Source: Streptomyces sp. 1-11 (GTDB lineage: Bacteria; Actinomycetota; Actinomycetes; Streptomycetales; Streptomycetaceae). Taken from it: DNA of 64,000 nt. The stretch spans positions 496,655-560,654 of the forward strand of contig NZ_BJTV01000002.1 of NCBI RefSeq assembly GCF_007176755.1, written 5' to 3'. The position numbers were made by a program, and so were the translations under genes. This document shows, piece by piece, positions 25,142 through 33,023 of the stretch (position 1 is its first letter; each line of letters starts with the position of its first letter). The notes beneath the pieces were generated by a model that was given only the letters and a program-made list of their open reading frames with translations, was not told the origin of the DNA and did no database searches.

Positions 25142-25606
25142 GTGCATCGATCGACGACCACCGCAGCGCTCCTGGTCACCGTGGCCGTCTCGGCCCTCTC
25201 CGGCTGTGTCACGGTACAACGCCCGGTGACATCCGGCCCCCCGCCGGACACCGTGTCCTCACAGCGGACCGCTCCGCGTCCGGACGGCAGTGCCGTGCCG
25301 CGGGTGGTGCAGGCCCCGGTGCGGGAGGCACTGGAGATGGCCGGCCCGTCCCGGCGGCCGCGGCACGACGAGCCGGACGCCCGGCGCCCGACGTCCGCGG
25401 CGCCGCCGGCCACCCGCCGTCCGGCCGCCCCGCCCGCGCCCGTTCTGCCGCGCCAAGAGCCCCCGCGCCGGCCAGGCGGCGGCCTGCCGGGCGCGGCGCA
25501 GCCGCTGCCGCAGGCGCCGGACGTGTGCGCCCTCGGCAGGCAGTACGGCGGCTGGCGCGGCGGCAGCCCGGAGTCGGAGATCTGCGAGCAGACCTACGGT
25601 CACTGA
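25142..25606 (+). CDS. Small Pro-rich lipoprotein
   Basis: A 154-residue predicted lipoprotein: a signal helix (TTAALLVTVAVSALSGC) with lipobox LSGC placing the lipidated cysteine near residue 22. A disordered Pro/Arg/Ala-rich stretch (~30-115) follows, then a short C-terminal module with two cysteines (DVCALGRQYGGW, EICEQTYGH) likely to form a disulfide. No known domain. The GTG start at 25142 is required to keep the signal peptide. The C-terminal 'CxxGxxYGGW...C' block suggests a conserved short exported peptide of actinomycetes. Confidence 0.7.
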   Translation: MHRSTTTAALLVTVAVSALSGCVTVQRPVTSGPPPDTVSSQRTAPRPDGSAVPRVVQAPVREALEMAGPSRRPRHDEPDARRPTSAAPPATRRPAAPPAPVLPRQEPPRRPGGGLPGAAQPLPQAPDVCALGRQYGGWRGGSPESEICEQTYGH

Positions 25607-25626
25607 CCGCGGCGGCGGGCACCGGG

Positions 25627-26142
25627 CTAACCGGTGGGCCGCTGCCGGGGCGGTCCCCAGGAGTCGCCGGGGCCGCCGTCCTCACCGAGCCGCAGCTCCA
25701 GGCGGCTGATCGCCGCCCGTACCCCGTCGCCGTAGCCGTCGTCGGACAGCGAGCCGGCGGTGCGGCGGGCCCGGCCCAGATGGCTGCGGGCGGCCTCGGC
25801 CTGGCCCAGCCGGGCGTAGTCGGCGGCCAGGTTGAGGTGGAGGGACGGGATGAAGCCGCGGACGCTGACCGGGTCACCGGCGCCGCGGCCGTCCGCCAGC
25901 TCCTCGGCCGCCGACAACGCCCGCAGGTCCCATGCCAGTTCGTCGGCGGGGTCGTCCTGGGTGTCGGCCAGGTAGTGGGCCAGGGTGCAGCGGTGCAGCG
26001 GCGCGCCGTCCTCACCGATCTCCGCCCAGAGCTTCAGGAGGCGGCGGCGGGCCTCCTCGCGGTCGCCGCCGCGGTGCAGCATCACGACCTGGCCGATCCG
26101 CGTCAGCAGGGCGTCCGGCGCCTGCTCCTGTCGCTCCGCCAC
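25627..26142 (-). CDS. TPR-like helical protein
   Basis: A 171-residue soluble protein of helical hairpins: IGQVVMLHRGGDREEARRRL, HRCTLAHYLADTQDDPADEL and SLHLNLAADYARLGQAEAARSHL. The third matches the tetratricopeptide consensus (L-x-x-L-A-x-x-Y-x-x-L-G-x-x-x-x-A). It presumably mediates protein contacts; no partner is evident. Convergent with the lipoprotein gene (20 bases apart). Confidence 0.72.
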   Translation of the reverse strand: MAERQEQAPDALLTRIGQVVMLHRGGDREEARRRLLKLWAEIGEDGAPLHRCTLAHYLADTQDDPADELAWDLRALSAAEELADGRGAGDPVSVRGFIPSLHLNLAADYARLGQAEAARSHLGRARRTAGSLSDDGYGDGVRAAISRLELRLGEDGGPGDSWGPPRQRPTG

Positions 26143-26260
26143 CGCGTCCTCCGGCCGTCGTCGGCTGTCGGGTCACCGTCCGCTCCGACGCTAACCGCAG
26201 GCACCGGCGATCCGGGGCAGGCGGCCCCGTACGACACGGGACGGCCCGCTGCCATTCGGG

Positions 26261-26944
26261 TCAGCCCAGGTCGGGGATCCGCCAGTCGATGGGCTCGTGC
26301 CCCTGTCCGGCCACGGCCTCGTTGATCTGGGTGAAGGGGCGGGAGCCGAAGAACTTCTTCGCCGACAGCGGTGAGGGGTGCGCGCCCTTCACCACCACGT
26401 GCCGGGTCTCGTCGATCAGCGGGAGCTTCTTCTGCGCGTAGTTGCCCCACAGCACGAAGACCGCCGGGTCGGGGCGGGAGGCCACCGCGCGGATCACCGC
26501 GTCCGTGAACTTCTCCCAGCCCTTGCCCTTGTGCGAGTTCGCCTCCCCGGCGCGGACGGTGAGCACCGCGTTGAGCAGCAGCACGCCCTGCTCGGCCCAC
26601 GGCATCAGGTAGCCGTTGTCCGGGACGGGCAGGCCCAGCTCCTCCTGCATCTCCTTGTAGATGTTCCGCAGCGAGGGCGGGGTCCTCACACCGGGCCGGA
26701 CAGAGAAGCACAGACCGTGGCCCTGGCCCTCGCCGTGGTACGGGTCCTGGCCGAGGACGAGCACCTTGACCTTGTCGTACGGCGTCGCGGCGAGGGCGGC
26801 GAAGACCTCCTCGCGCGGCGGGTAGACGGGGCCCTTCGCCCGCTCCTCCTCGACGAACTCGGTCAGCTCCTTGAAGTAGGGCTGCTGCAGTTCGTCACCC
26901 AGAACCCCGCGCCAGGACTCGGGCAGCATGGCGGTGTCGGTCAC
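26261..26944 (-). CDS. ung: Uracil-DNA glycosylase, family 1
   Basis: A 227-residue enzyme with the water-activating motif GQDPYHGEGQGHGL (D67), the uracil-recognition strand LLLNAVLTVR and the DNA-intercalating loop GAHPSPLSA near residue 190. It excises uracil from DNA after cytosine deamination, a relevant task in a high-G+C genome. The GTG at 26944 (VTDTAMLPESW) fits the usual N-terminus and follows GTGAGGA; an ATG nine codons upstream is less likely. Single gene. Confidence 0.96.
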   Translation of the reverse strand: MTDTAMLPESWRGVLGDELQQPYFKELTEFVEEERAKGPVYPPREEVFAALAATPYDKVKVLVLGQDPYHGEGQGHGLCFSVRPGVRTPPSLRNIYKEMQEELGLPVPDNGYLMPWAEQGVLLLNAVLTVRAGEANSHKGKGWEKFTDAVIRAVASRPDPAVFVLWGNYAQKKLPLIDETRHVVVKGAHPSPLSAKKFFGSRPFTQINEAVAGQGHEPIDWRIPDLG

Positions 26945-27023
26945 GTCAACGTCCTCACGATGTGCGGTCACTTCGGTTCTCAGAACCTACAGGCGACCAC
27001 TGACAGCCGGGGCGGGCGGACCG

Positions 27024-28601
27024 TCACCAGCTCGTCTTGCGGTGCAGCTCCCACATCATCATGATCGTCGAGGGGTCGAGGGCGCGCTCGCCGCCCGAGA
27101 TGTCCTCACTCGCCGCCACGTACTGCCGGCCCTGCCACAGCGGGATCAGCCGGGCGTCGTTCACCAAGATCTGCTGCGCGGCCTCCAGGTCCTTGACCAC
27201 CTTGCCGCGCTCGCTCTGGGCGCGCGAGCGGGGCAGCAGCACGCTGGTGATCTGCTTGGAGTCGTACGGCGTGCCCAGGGCGTTGTGCTCGCCGACGAAC
27301 GGGGCGATGAAGTTGTCCGCGTCGGGGAAGTCCGGGAACCAGCCGCGGCCGAACACCGGGTACTCGCCCTTCTGGTAGCCGACCACGTAGGTCTTCCAGG
27401 GGCGGCTCTTCAGGGTGACGCTGAACAGCCCGGAGGCGTCGAGCTGCCGCTTGAGCTCCTGGAACATCACGGCCGTCTCGGAGCCGTAGCGGTCGGTGGT
27501 GTACCAGAGGGTGAGCGGGACGCGCTGGGTGATGCCCGCGCCGGTGAGGATCTTGCGCGCCTTGGCCGTGCTGGGGTCGCCGAAGTCGTCGAAGTAGCTG
27601 GTGGTGTGGCCGGTCAGGCCCGCCGGGACCATCGAGTACAGCGGGACCACGGTGTCCTTGTAGACCTTGTGCGCGATCGCGCCCCGGTCGATGACCTGGG
27701 CGATGGCCTTGCGCACGGCGGGCTGCTTGGCCCACGGGTCCTTGGGGTTGAACACCAGGTAGCTGATGTCCGTGCCGGTGCCGTCCACGAGTTGCAGGTC
27801 GCTGGCGCCGGCCCGCTGCAGGGCGAGGATGTCGTCGGCGGCGAGGCCTCGGTAGGTGACGTCGATCTGCTTGTCGCGCAGTGCCTTTACCATGGTGGCC
27901 GAGTCCTGGTAGTACCGGATCGTCACCGCGTTGTTCTGCCGCTTGGCGAAGCCCTCGTAGTTGTCGTTGCGCGCCAGGACGGCCTGCTTGCCCTCCTCGT
28001 AGGACTGCAGCGTGTACGGGCCGGAGCCGAAGACCTTGTTGTCCTTGCGCAGCGAGTTCGCCGGGTAGTCGTCGGGGTCGACGATGGACATGGCCGGGGT
28101 GGCGAGCACGAACGGGAAGGTGGCGTCGGACTGGTTGAGGCGGAAGACCACCTCGTCGTCGCCGACCGCGTCCACGCGGTCCAGGCTGCCGAGCAGTCCG
28201 GCGGGGCCGCCGGGGGCGTCGATGGTGCGGATGCGGTTGATGGAGTGCTGGACGGCCTCGGCGTTCAGCGGGTCGCCGTCGGCGAACTTCATGCCAGGGC
28301 GCAGCTTGCAGCGGTAGGTGCGGCTGCCGGCGTCGGTGAAGGAGCAGCTCTGCGCGGCGTCCGGCTGCGGGGTGGTGGCGCCGTTCGGGTAGGCGAGGAG
28401 CGTCTGGTAGATGTTGCGGTACAGCTCCCAGGAGCCGTCCCACGCGCCCGCCGGGTCCAGGGTGCTGGGCGCGCTGGTGGTTCCGACGACGATCGGGCCC
28501 TTGCTGTCGGGATCGCCGTTGGAGAACAGACCGCAGCCGGCCACCAGGGATATGGACGCGATCGCCGCGACTCTCCGCAGGAATCGGTTCCGGTTGAACA
28601 C
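27024..28601 (-). CDS. ABC peptide-type substrate-binding lipoprotein (SBP_bac_5)
   Basis: A ~525-residue exported lipoprotein: a signal peptide (RFLRRVAAIASISLVAGC) with lipobox VAGC and then the DppA/OppA fold, recognisable by TLDPAGAWDGSW near the mature N-terminus, the LRPGMKFADGDPLNAEAV segment and the late GWFPDFPDADNF block. It binds peptides or similar solutes for an ABC importer, but no permease or ATPase gene adjoins it. A GTG at 28601 is preferred (GAGGAG eight bases upstream); the GTG at 28607 is too close to that site. A PHO-box-like promoter lies upstream. Confidence 0.88.
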   Translation of the reverse strand: MFNRNRFLRRVAAIASISLVAGCGLFSNGDPDSKGPIVVGTTSAPSTLDPAGAWDGSWELYRNIYQTLLAYPNGATTPQPDAAQSCSFTDAGSRTYRCKLRPGMKFADGDPLNAEAVQHSINRIRTIDAPGGPAGLLGSLDRVDAVGDDEVVFRLNQSDATFPFVLATPAMSIVDPDDYPANSLRKDNKVFGSGPYTLQSYEEGKQAVLARNDNYEGFAKRQNNAVTIRYYQDSATMVKALRDKQIDVTYRGLAADDILALQRAGASDLQLVDGTGTDISYLVFNPKDPWAKQPAVRKAIAQVIDRGAIAHKVYKDTVVPLYSMVPAGLTGHTTSYFDDFGDPSTAKARKILTGAGITQRVPLTLWYTTDRYGSETAVMFQELKRQLDASGLFSVTLKSRPWKTYVVGYQKGEYPVFGRGWFPDFPDADNFIAPFVGEHNALGTPYDSKQITSVLLPRSRAQSERGKVVKDLEAAQQILVNDARLIPLWQGRQYVAASEDISGGERALDPSTIMMMWELHRKTSW

Positions 28602-28639
28602 GCGCACGCTCCTCGATCCGCCATGCCAAGGGTCGGCAG

Positions 28640-28680
28640 ACCATACCGCAGCGTTCGGGTCCCTGAACCTCCCCTGAACC
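28640..28680 (-). promoter_or_regulatory. PHO-box-like direct repeat overlapping a promoter
   Basis: On the minus strand two identical 9-mers GGTTCAGGG occur 11 bases apart (28672-28680 and 28661-28669). The inner copy supplies GTTCAG as a possible -35, 17 bases from TATGGT (28645-28640). An 11-nt direct-repeat unit starting GTTCA is the layout of Streptomyces PhoP boxes (GTTCACC units). The GG at unit positions 6-7 departs from the consensus. It lies ~40-80 bases before the peptide-binding lipoprotein gene. Confidence 0.45.
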
Positions 28681-28744
28681 AGGCCTTCTTGATCGATTTT
28701 GCGATGACTACGTTGTCAGTCCGCTGTGCGTGCTTTGTGCGGCG

Positions 28745-28781
28745 TTTCGGGCGCCGTTCCGCTGGGAAACGGCGCCCGAAA
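28745..28781 (-). terminator. Strong hairpin terminator after the SDR genes
   Basis: Perfect 14-bp stem (28745-28758 with 28768-28781) and a 9-nt loop, 27 bases beyond the stop codon of the SDR gene on the minus strand. An A-run on the + strand side lies upstream of the minus-strand hairpin; no U-tract follows. It insulates the downstream binding-protein gene, whose promoter lies just past it. Confidence 0.8.
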
Positions 28782-28807
28782 AAGACGGCCGGCCGGTATC
28801 GGTCCGG

Positions 28808-29569
28808 TCAGCCGACGCCGGCGTTGAGGAAGAGGCCGCCGTCCACGACGAGCGTCTGACCGGTGACCCAGTCGGACTGCTCGGAGGTGAGGAACGCGGC
28901 GGCCCCGCCGATGTCGGAGGGGACGCCGAGCCGGCCGAGCGGGTAGGAGGCGGCCGCCTCCGCCTCGCGGCCCTCGTAGAGCGCCTGGGCGAACTTGGTC
29001 TTCACGACGGCCGGGGCGATCGCGTTGACCCGCACCCGGGGCGCGAACTCGTGCGCGAGCTGCTGGGTGAGGTTGATCATCGCGGCCTTGCTGACGCCGT
29101 AGGCGCCGATGAACGGCGAGGGCGCGAGGCCCGCGATCGAGGCGATGTTGACGATCGCGCCGCCGTTGTCCTTCTGCCAGGCGTGCCAGGTCTTCTGGGC
29201 GAAGCCGAGCGCCGAGATCACGTTGGTCTCGAACACCTTGCGGGCGACGTCCAGGTCGAGGTCGGCGATGGGCCCGAAGACGGGGTTGGTGCCGGCGTTG
29301 TTGACCACGAAGTCGAGGCGGCCGAAGGCCTCCATGGTCCGCTCGACGGCCTCGCTCTGGTGGGCGAGGTCGTGGGCCTTGCCGGCGACGCCGATGACCC
29401 GGTCGGCGCCGAGCCGTTCGACGGCCTCCTTCAGGGCGTCCTCGTTGCGCCCGGTGATGCAGACGCGGTCGCCGCGGGCGACCAGCGCCTCGGCGACGCC
29501 GTGGCCGATGCCGCGGCTCGCGCCGGTGACGAGGGCGACCTTGCCGGAGAGCTCCGGGAGTTCAGTCAT
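28808..29569 (-). CDS. SDR-family oxidoreductase (FabG-like)
   Basis: A 253-residue classical short-chain dehydrogenase: TGASRGIGHGVAEAL (cofactor loop, ~15-29), NNAGTNPVFGP (~91-101), catalytic Ser in NIASIAGLAPS (~142) and YGVSK (Tyr/Lys at ~155/159). The G-R-N after beta2 suggests an NADP preference. The C-terminus has the G-x-V-x-V-DGG block. It reduces or oxidises a hydroxyl/keto group; 3-oxoacyl-ACP is possible but unproven. It follows the fabG-like gene by 21 bases in the same operon. Confidence 0.88.
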   Translation of the reverse strand: MTELPELSGKVALVTGASRGIGHGVAEALVARGDRVCITGRNEDALKEAVERLGADRVIGVAGKAHDLAHQSEAVERTMEAFGRLDFVVNNAGTNPVFGPIADLDLDVARKVFETNVISALGFAQKTWHAWQKDNGGAIVNIASIAGLAPSPFIGAYGVSKAAMINLTQQLAHEFAPRVRVNAIAPAVVKTKFAQALYEGREAEAAASYPLGRLGVPSDIGGAAAFLTSEQSDWVTGQTLVVDGGLFLNAGVG

Positions 29570-29590
29570 GTCGGTGATTCCCCTGGCTTC

Positions 29591-30352
29591 CTAGTCGAGC
29601 GGTCCGCCGGCCACGTACAGCACCTGGCCGGAGACGAAGCCGGCCGCCTCGCCGGTGAAGAAGGCGATGGCGTTCGCGATGTCCTCGGGCTCGCCCACGC
29701 GCTGGACCGGGATCTGGGTGGCGGCGGCGGCCTTGAAGTCGTCGAAGCCCATGCCGACGCGGTCGGCGGTGGCCTTGGTCATCTCGGTGGCGATGAAGCC
29801 GGGGGCCACGGCGTTGGCGGTGATGCCGAACTTGCCCAGCTCGATGGCGAGGGTCTTGGTGAAGCCCTGCAGACCGGCCTTGGCGGCCGAGTAGTTGGCC
29901 TGGCCGCGGTTGCCGAGCGCGGAGGACGAGGAGAGGTTGACGACCCGGCCGAAGCCCGCGTCGACCATGTGCTTCTGGACGGCCTTGGTCATCAGGAACG
30001 AGCCGCGCAGGTGCACGTTCAGGACGGTGTCCCAGTCGGAGACGCTCATCTTGAACAGCAGGTTGTCGCGCAGCACGCCGGCGTTGTTGACCAGGATGGT
30101 CGGGGCGCCCAGCTCCTCGACGACCCGGGCGACGGCGGCCTCGACCTGCGCCTCGTCGGAGACGTCGGCGCCGACCGCGATCGCCCGGCCGCCGGCGGCG
30201 GTGATCTTCTCGACGGTGTCCTTGCAGGCGGCCTCGTCGAGGTCGATCACGGCGACCGCGCGACCCTCGGCGGCCAGCCGTACGGCGGTGGCGGCCCCGA
30301 TGCCGCGCGCCGCGCCGGTGACTACCGCGACCCGCTGTTCAGTGGTGGACAT
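29591..30352 (-). CDS. 3-oxoacyl-ACP reductase-type SDR (FabG paralogue)
   Basis: A 253-residue SDR close to FabG: VTGAARGIGAATAVRL (~10-25), V-I-D-L after beta2 (an aspartate that disfavours NADP phosphate), NNAGVLRDNLLFKM (~89-102, the N-A-G-V-x-R-D of FabG), catalytic S in NLSSSSALGN and YSAAKAGLQGFTK, then GFIATEMT. Streptomycetes carry several FabG copies; the essential one sits with fabD/acpP elsewhere. The ATG at 30352 has GAGGAGA ten bases upstream. First gene of a two-gene SDR operon ending at a strong hairpin. Confidence 0.9.
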   Translation of the reverse strand: MSTTEQRVAVVTGAARGIGAATAVRLAAEGRAVAVIDLDEAACKDTVEKITAAGGRAIAVGADVSDEAQVEAAVARVVEELGAPTILVNNAGVLRDNLLFKMSVSDWDTVLNVHLRGSFLMTKAVQKHMVDAGFGRVVNLSSSSALGNRGQANYSAAKAGLQGFTKTLAIELGKFGITANAVAPGFIATEMTKATADRVGMGFDDFKAAAATQIPVQRVGEPEDIANAIAFFTGEAAGFVSGQVLYVAGGPLD

Positions 30353-30500
30353 TGCTGCTTCTCCTCGCCCTTGAGAGAACCCTGTGCGGCTCCAGGCGGA
30401 GCCGGCCGGTGCGGTGAGCGACCGCTTAGTACCTTCAGCACCCGCGACGCTAGAAGCCCTGGCACCCGGTGTCAACGGGACACCGGGCCGGTGTGATCCA

Positions 30501-30950
30501 TTACCTCACCAGGAGGTCCAGCAGACGCTCGGTCTCGGCGTCCGGGTCGGCGGTGAGCCCGGTGTGCACGGGCCCCGGCTGCACCACGGTGGAACGCGGC
30601 GCGATCAGCCAGCGGAAGCGCCGCCCGGCGTCGTCGCCGGCCGCCTGCCCGGCCCCCTCGCCGCCGGCGCAGACCCGTTCCACCGCGCCGAGCGCGGCCC
30701 GCACGCCCGCCACGTCCGCCGCGGGGTCGAGGGCCAGCAGCCGGGCCTCGTCCAGGTGGGTGCGGGCGCCCACATAGGCCTGGGCGCGGCAGTAGACCAC
30801 CACGCCCGCGTTGACGCACTCGCCGCGCTCGATCCGCGGCACGACCCGCAGCAGGGCGTACTCGAACACGTCCCGGTCACCGCCCTGGCCTGCCCGGGTG
30901 ATGTGGCGCTCGGTCACATGACCGGCCATCTGGATGTGACGCTCGCTCAC
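30501..30950 (-). CDS. DUF3037 protein paired with the HipA-like kinase
   Basis: A 149-residue cytoplasmic protein of the DUF3037 family: DVFEYALLRVVPRIERGECVNAGVVVYCRA, a middle DEARLLALDP segment and the C-terminal RFRWLIAPRSTVVQPGPVHTGLTADP. Function is unknown. Its GTG start overlaps the kinase stop codon as GTGA, so the pair is translationally coupled. The first ~25 residues carry a duplicated ERHI-type pentad (SERHIQMAGH, TERHITRAG) that other members lack in my recollection; an internal start at the GTG of VTERHI is possible. Confidence 0.78.
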   Translation of the reverse strand: MSERHIQMAGHVTERHITRAGQGGDRDVFEYALLRVVPRIERGECVNAGVVVYCRAQAYVGARTHLDEARLLALDPAADVAGVRAALGAVERVCAGGEGAGQAAGDDAGRRFRWLIAPRSTVVQPGPVHTGLTADPDAETERLLDLLVR

Positions 30951-31711
30951 TTGCCCTCCTCGATACCGGTGATGCGCTCGGCGATGACGGCCGCCCGGGC
31001 GAGCAGCGGCCGTGCGTAGGCGGTCCGCAGCTCGTCCGGGGTGCCGAAGCCCGGCTCGCCGGCCAGCCAGGCGTCGGGGACCTCGGCGGTCACCTCGGCG
31101 AGGAGGTCCTCGGTGACCCTCGGGGCCAGCTCGGCCGCCGCGGCGGCGACGTCCGGCGCGAAGCGGGCGAGGGCGTGGTCGGCCGCGTCGTACGGACGGG
31201 CCGCGGAGGCCTCGGCGGAGGGCCAGTTGTGGTGCCAGATCATCGTGGCGCCGTGGTCGATGAGCCAGAGCTCGCCGCGGTGCACCAGGAGGTTGGGGTT
31301 GCGCCAGGACCGGTCGACGTTGTTGATCAGCGCGTCGAACCAGACGATCCGCCCCGCCTCCGCGGGGCTCACCGGGAAGGCGAGCGGGTCGTAGCCGAGG
31401 GCGCCGGAGAGGAAGTCCATGCCCAGGTTGGCGCCGCCGCTGGACCTGAGCAGGTCCTGCACCTGCTGCTCGGGCTCGCCGAGGCCGAGGACGGGGTCCA
31501 GTTCCACCGTGACCAGCCGGGGCATCCGGAAGCCGAGCCGGCGGGCGAGTTCGCCGCACACCACCTCGGCGACCAGGGTCTTGCGGCCCTGTCCGGCGCC
31601 GGTGAACTTCATGACGTAGGTGCCGAAGTCGTCGGCCTCGACGAGTCCCGGCAGCGAGCCGCCCTCACGCAAAGGGGTGATGTAGCGGGTCGCGGTGACT
31701 TCCTTGAGCAT
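30947..31711 (-). CDS. HipA-like kinase, short form
   Basis: A 254-residue protein with the kinase core of HipA but without its long N-terminal subdomain. The catalytic loop is NNVDRSWRNPN (D133, N138/N140) and the metal-binding motif LIDHGA (D152). Upstream, KFTGAGQGRKTLVAEVV would be the nucleotide lobe. HipA phosphorylates glutamyl-tRNA synthetase; this short family's target is unknown. It overlaps the DUF3037 gene by four bases, a pairing I recall from other actinomycetes and which resembles toxin-antitoxin organisation, though no HipB-like HTH is present. Confidence 0.8.
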   Translation of the reverse strand: MLKEVTATRYITPLREGGSLPGLVEADDFGTYVMKFTGAGQGRKTLVAEVVCGELARRLGFRMPRLVTVELDPVLGLGEPEQQVQDLLRSSGGANLGMDFLSGALGYDPLAFPVSPAEAGRIVWFDALINNVDRSWRNPNLLVHRGELWLIDHGATMIWHHNWPSAEASAARPYDAADHALARFAPDVAAAAAELAPRVTEDLLAEVTAEVPDAWLAGEPGFGTPDELRTAYARPLLARAAVIAERITGIEEGK

Positions 31712-31917
31712 CGCCCCAGGTTACTGGGGCAGAAGCCGGTCCGGCCGGTGGCCGTACGGACGGTGCGCGGCCGTGGTGACGGCTTCCGGCGGTCCGGCCG
31801 TGGTTCCATGCCGGTCCGCCCTGTGTGCGGGGATCCGGGCGCCCGTCTGAACAGGCGGTCGCCCCGGACCGTACCCCTGGGCGGATCACGAGACGCTCCG
31901 CGGAAGGGAACCACCTC

Positions 31918-32409
31918 ATGACCAGCGCATCGTTCAAGCCCGAAGCGGGACCGGCCCGCCGTACCGTCATGGCGGCGGCCGGAGCGGCCGGGCTCGCCGC
32001 CGCGCTGACCGCCTGCGGTTCGGGCGACGGCTCCTCGGACACCGCTGACACCGGGTCCACCCCGGGCACGACCGGGTTCACGCAGGGGAGCGCGTCCCCG
32101 GAGGCCGGCGAGGCGGCCGGCGGCACGGCCCTGGCCCGGACCTCGGACATCCCCGAGGGCGGCGGCAAGATCTTCAAGGACCAGGGCGTGGTGGTCACCC
32201 AGCCGACGGCCGGCACCTACAAGGCGTTCTCCGCCAAGTGCACCCACCAGGGGTGCGCGGTGTCCCGGATCTCGGACGGCGTGATCGTCTGCCCGTGTCA
32301 CAACAGCCACTTCTCCGTCGCGGACGGCAGCGTGAAGCAGGGGCCCGCCACCCAGCCGCTTGCCGCGGAGAAGATCACCGTCTCGGGCGACGAGATCAAG
32401 CTGACCTGA
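31918..32409 (+). CDS. Rieske [2Fe-2S] lipoprotein, Tat-type signal
   Basis: A 163-residue exported Rieske protein. The N-terminus has ARRTVMAAAGAAGLAAALTAC: an RR-containing Tat-like n-region and lipobox LTAC (C33). After a Gly/Ser/Thr linker, the cluster ligands are C108/H110 (CTHQGC) and C125/H128 (CPCHNSHF), with C113 and C127 placed for the Rieske disulfide. Probably an electron-transfer protein facing outward; it is not next to cytochrome bc1 genes, so its redox partner is unknown. ATG at 31918. Confidence 0.88.
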   Translation: MTSASFKPEAGPARRTVMAAAGAAGLAAALTACGSGDGSSDTADTGSTPGTTGFTQGSASPEAGEAAGGTALARTSDIPEGGGKIFKDQGVVVTQPTAGTYKAFSAKCTHQGCAVSRISDGVIVCPCHNSHFSVADGSVKQGPATQPLAAEKITVSGDEIKLT

Positions 32410-32519
32410 GGCGCGCGGGAGCGGCCGGCGCACCCGTCCTGTTCCCTTTCCCGGCGTGATCCCGGAGGATCGCGCCGGGGGCGGGTTCCGCCGGTACGAC
32501 GTGGGAGAAGAGGGGCCGT

Positions 32520-32993
32520 ATGACCGGGACGCAGCAGCGCCGGGGCCGGAAGATCATGATGACGCCCGGGGAACTGGACGATTTCCTGACCAGCCGGCGC
32601 ACCTGCCGGGTCGCGACCGTCTCGGCGGACGGCACGCCGCACGTCAGCGCGCTGTGGTTCGTCTGGGACGGCACGTCCCTCTGGCTGTACTCCGTGGTGC
32701 GCAGCCGGCGCTGGGCGCAGCTCGGCCGCGATCCCCGGGTGGCGGTCGTGGTCGACTCCGGCGAGGAGTACGACGAGTTGCGCGGGGCCGAGCTGTCCGG
32801 GCGGGTGGAGTTCGTCGGCGAGGTGCCCCGGACCGGAGAGCTGCGCGCCGAACTCGACACCCCCGAGACGCTGTTCGCGCGCAAGTACTTCGGCCTGGAC
32901 GAGATGCCGCACGACGGCCGGCACGCCTGGGCCCGGCTGACCCCGGACCGGACGGTGTCCTGGGACTTCCGCAAGCTCGGTGCGGTGGGCTGA
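32520..32993 (+). CDS. Split-barrel flavin/F420-type (PNPOx-like) protein
   Basis: A 157-residue PNPOx-like split barrel: LTSRRTCRVATVSADGTPHVSALWFVWDGTSL is the typical first beta-hairpin pair, followed by KxRxxxxxRDPRVAVVVDSGE-like strands. Actinobacterial members bind F420 or FMN; a basic N-terminus (QQRRGRK) is present. Substrate unknown. It follows the Rieske gene by 110 bases on the same strand and is convergent with the LysR gene. ATG at 32520 chosen, though MMTP at codon 13 is an alternative start. Confidence 0.78.
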   Translation: MTGTQQRRGRKIMMTPGELDDFLTSRRTCRVATVSADGTPHVSALWFVWDGTSLWLYSVVRSRRWAQLGRDPRVAVVVDSGEEYDELRGAELSGRVEFVGEVPRTGELRAELDTPETLFARKYFGLDEMPHDGRHAWARLTPDRTVSWDFRKLGAVG

Positions 32994-33023
32994 GGCCCGC
33001 GGGCCCCCGGCGGCCGGGCCGCC

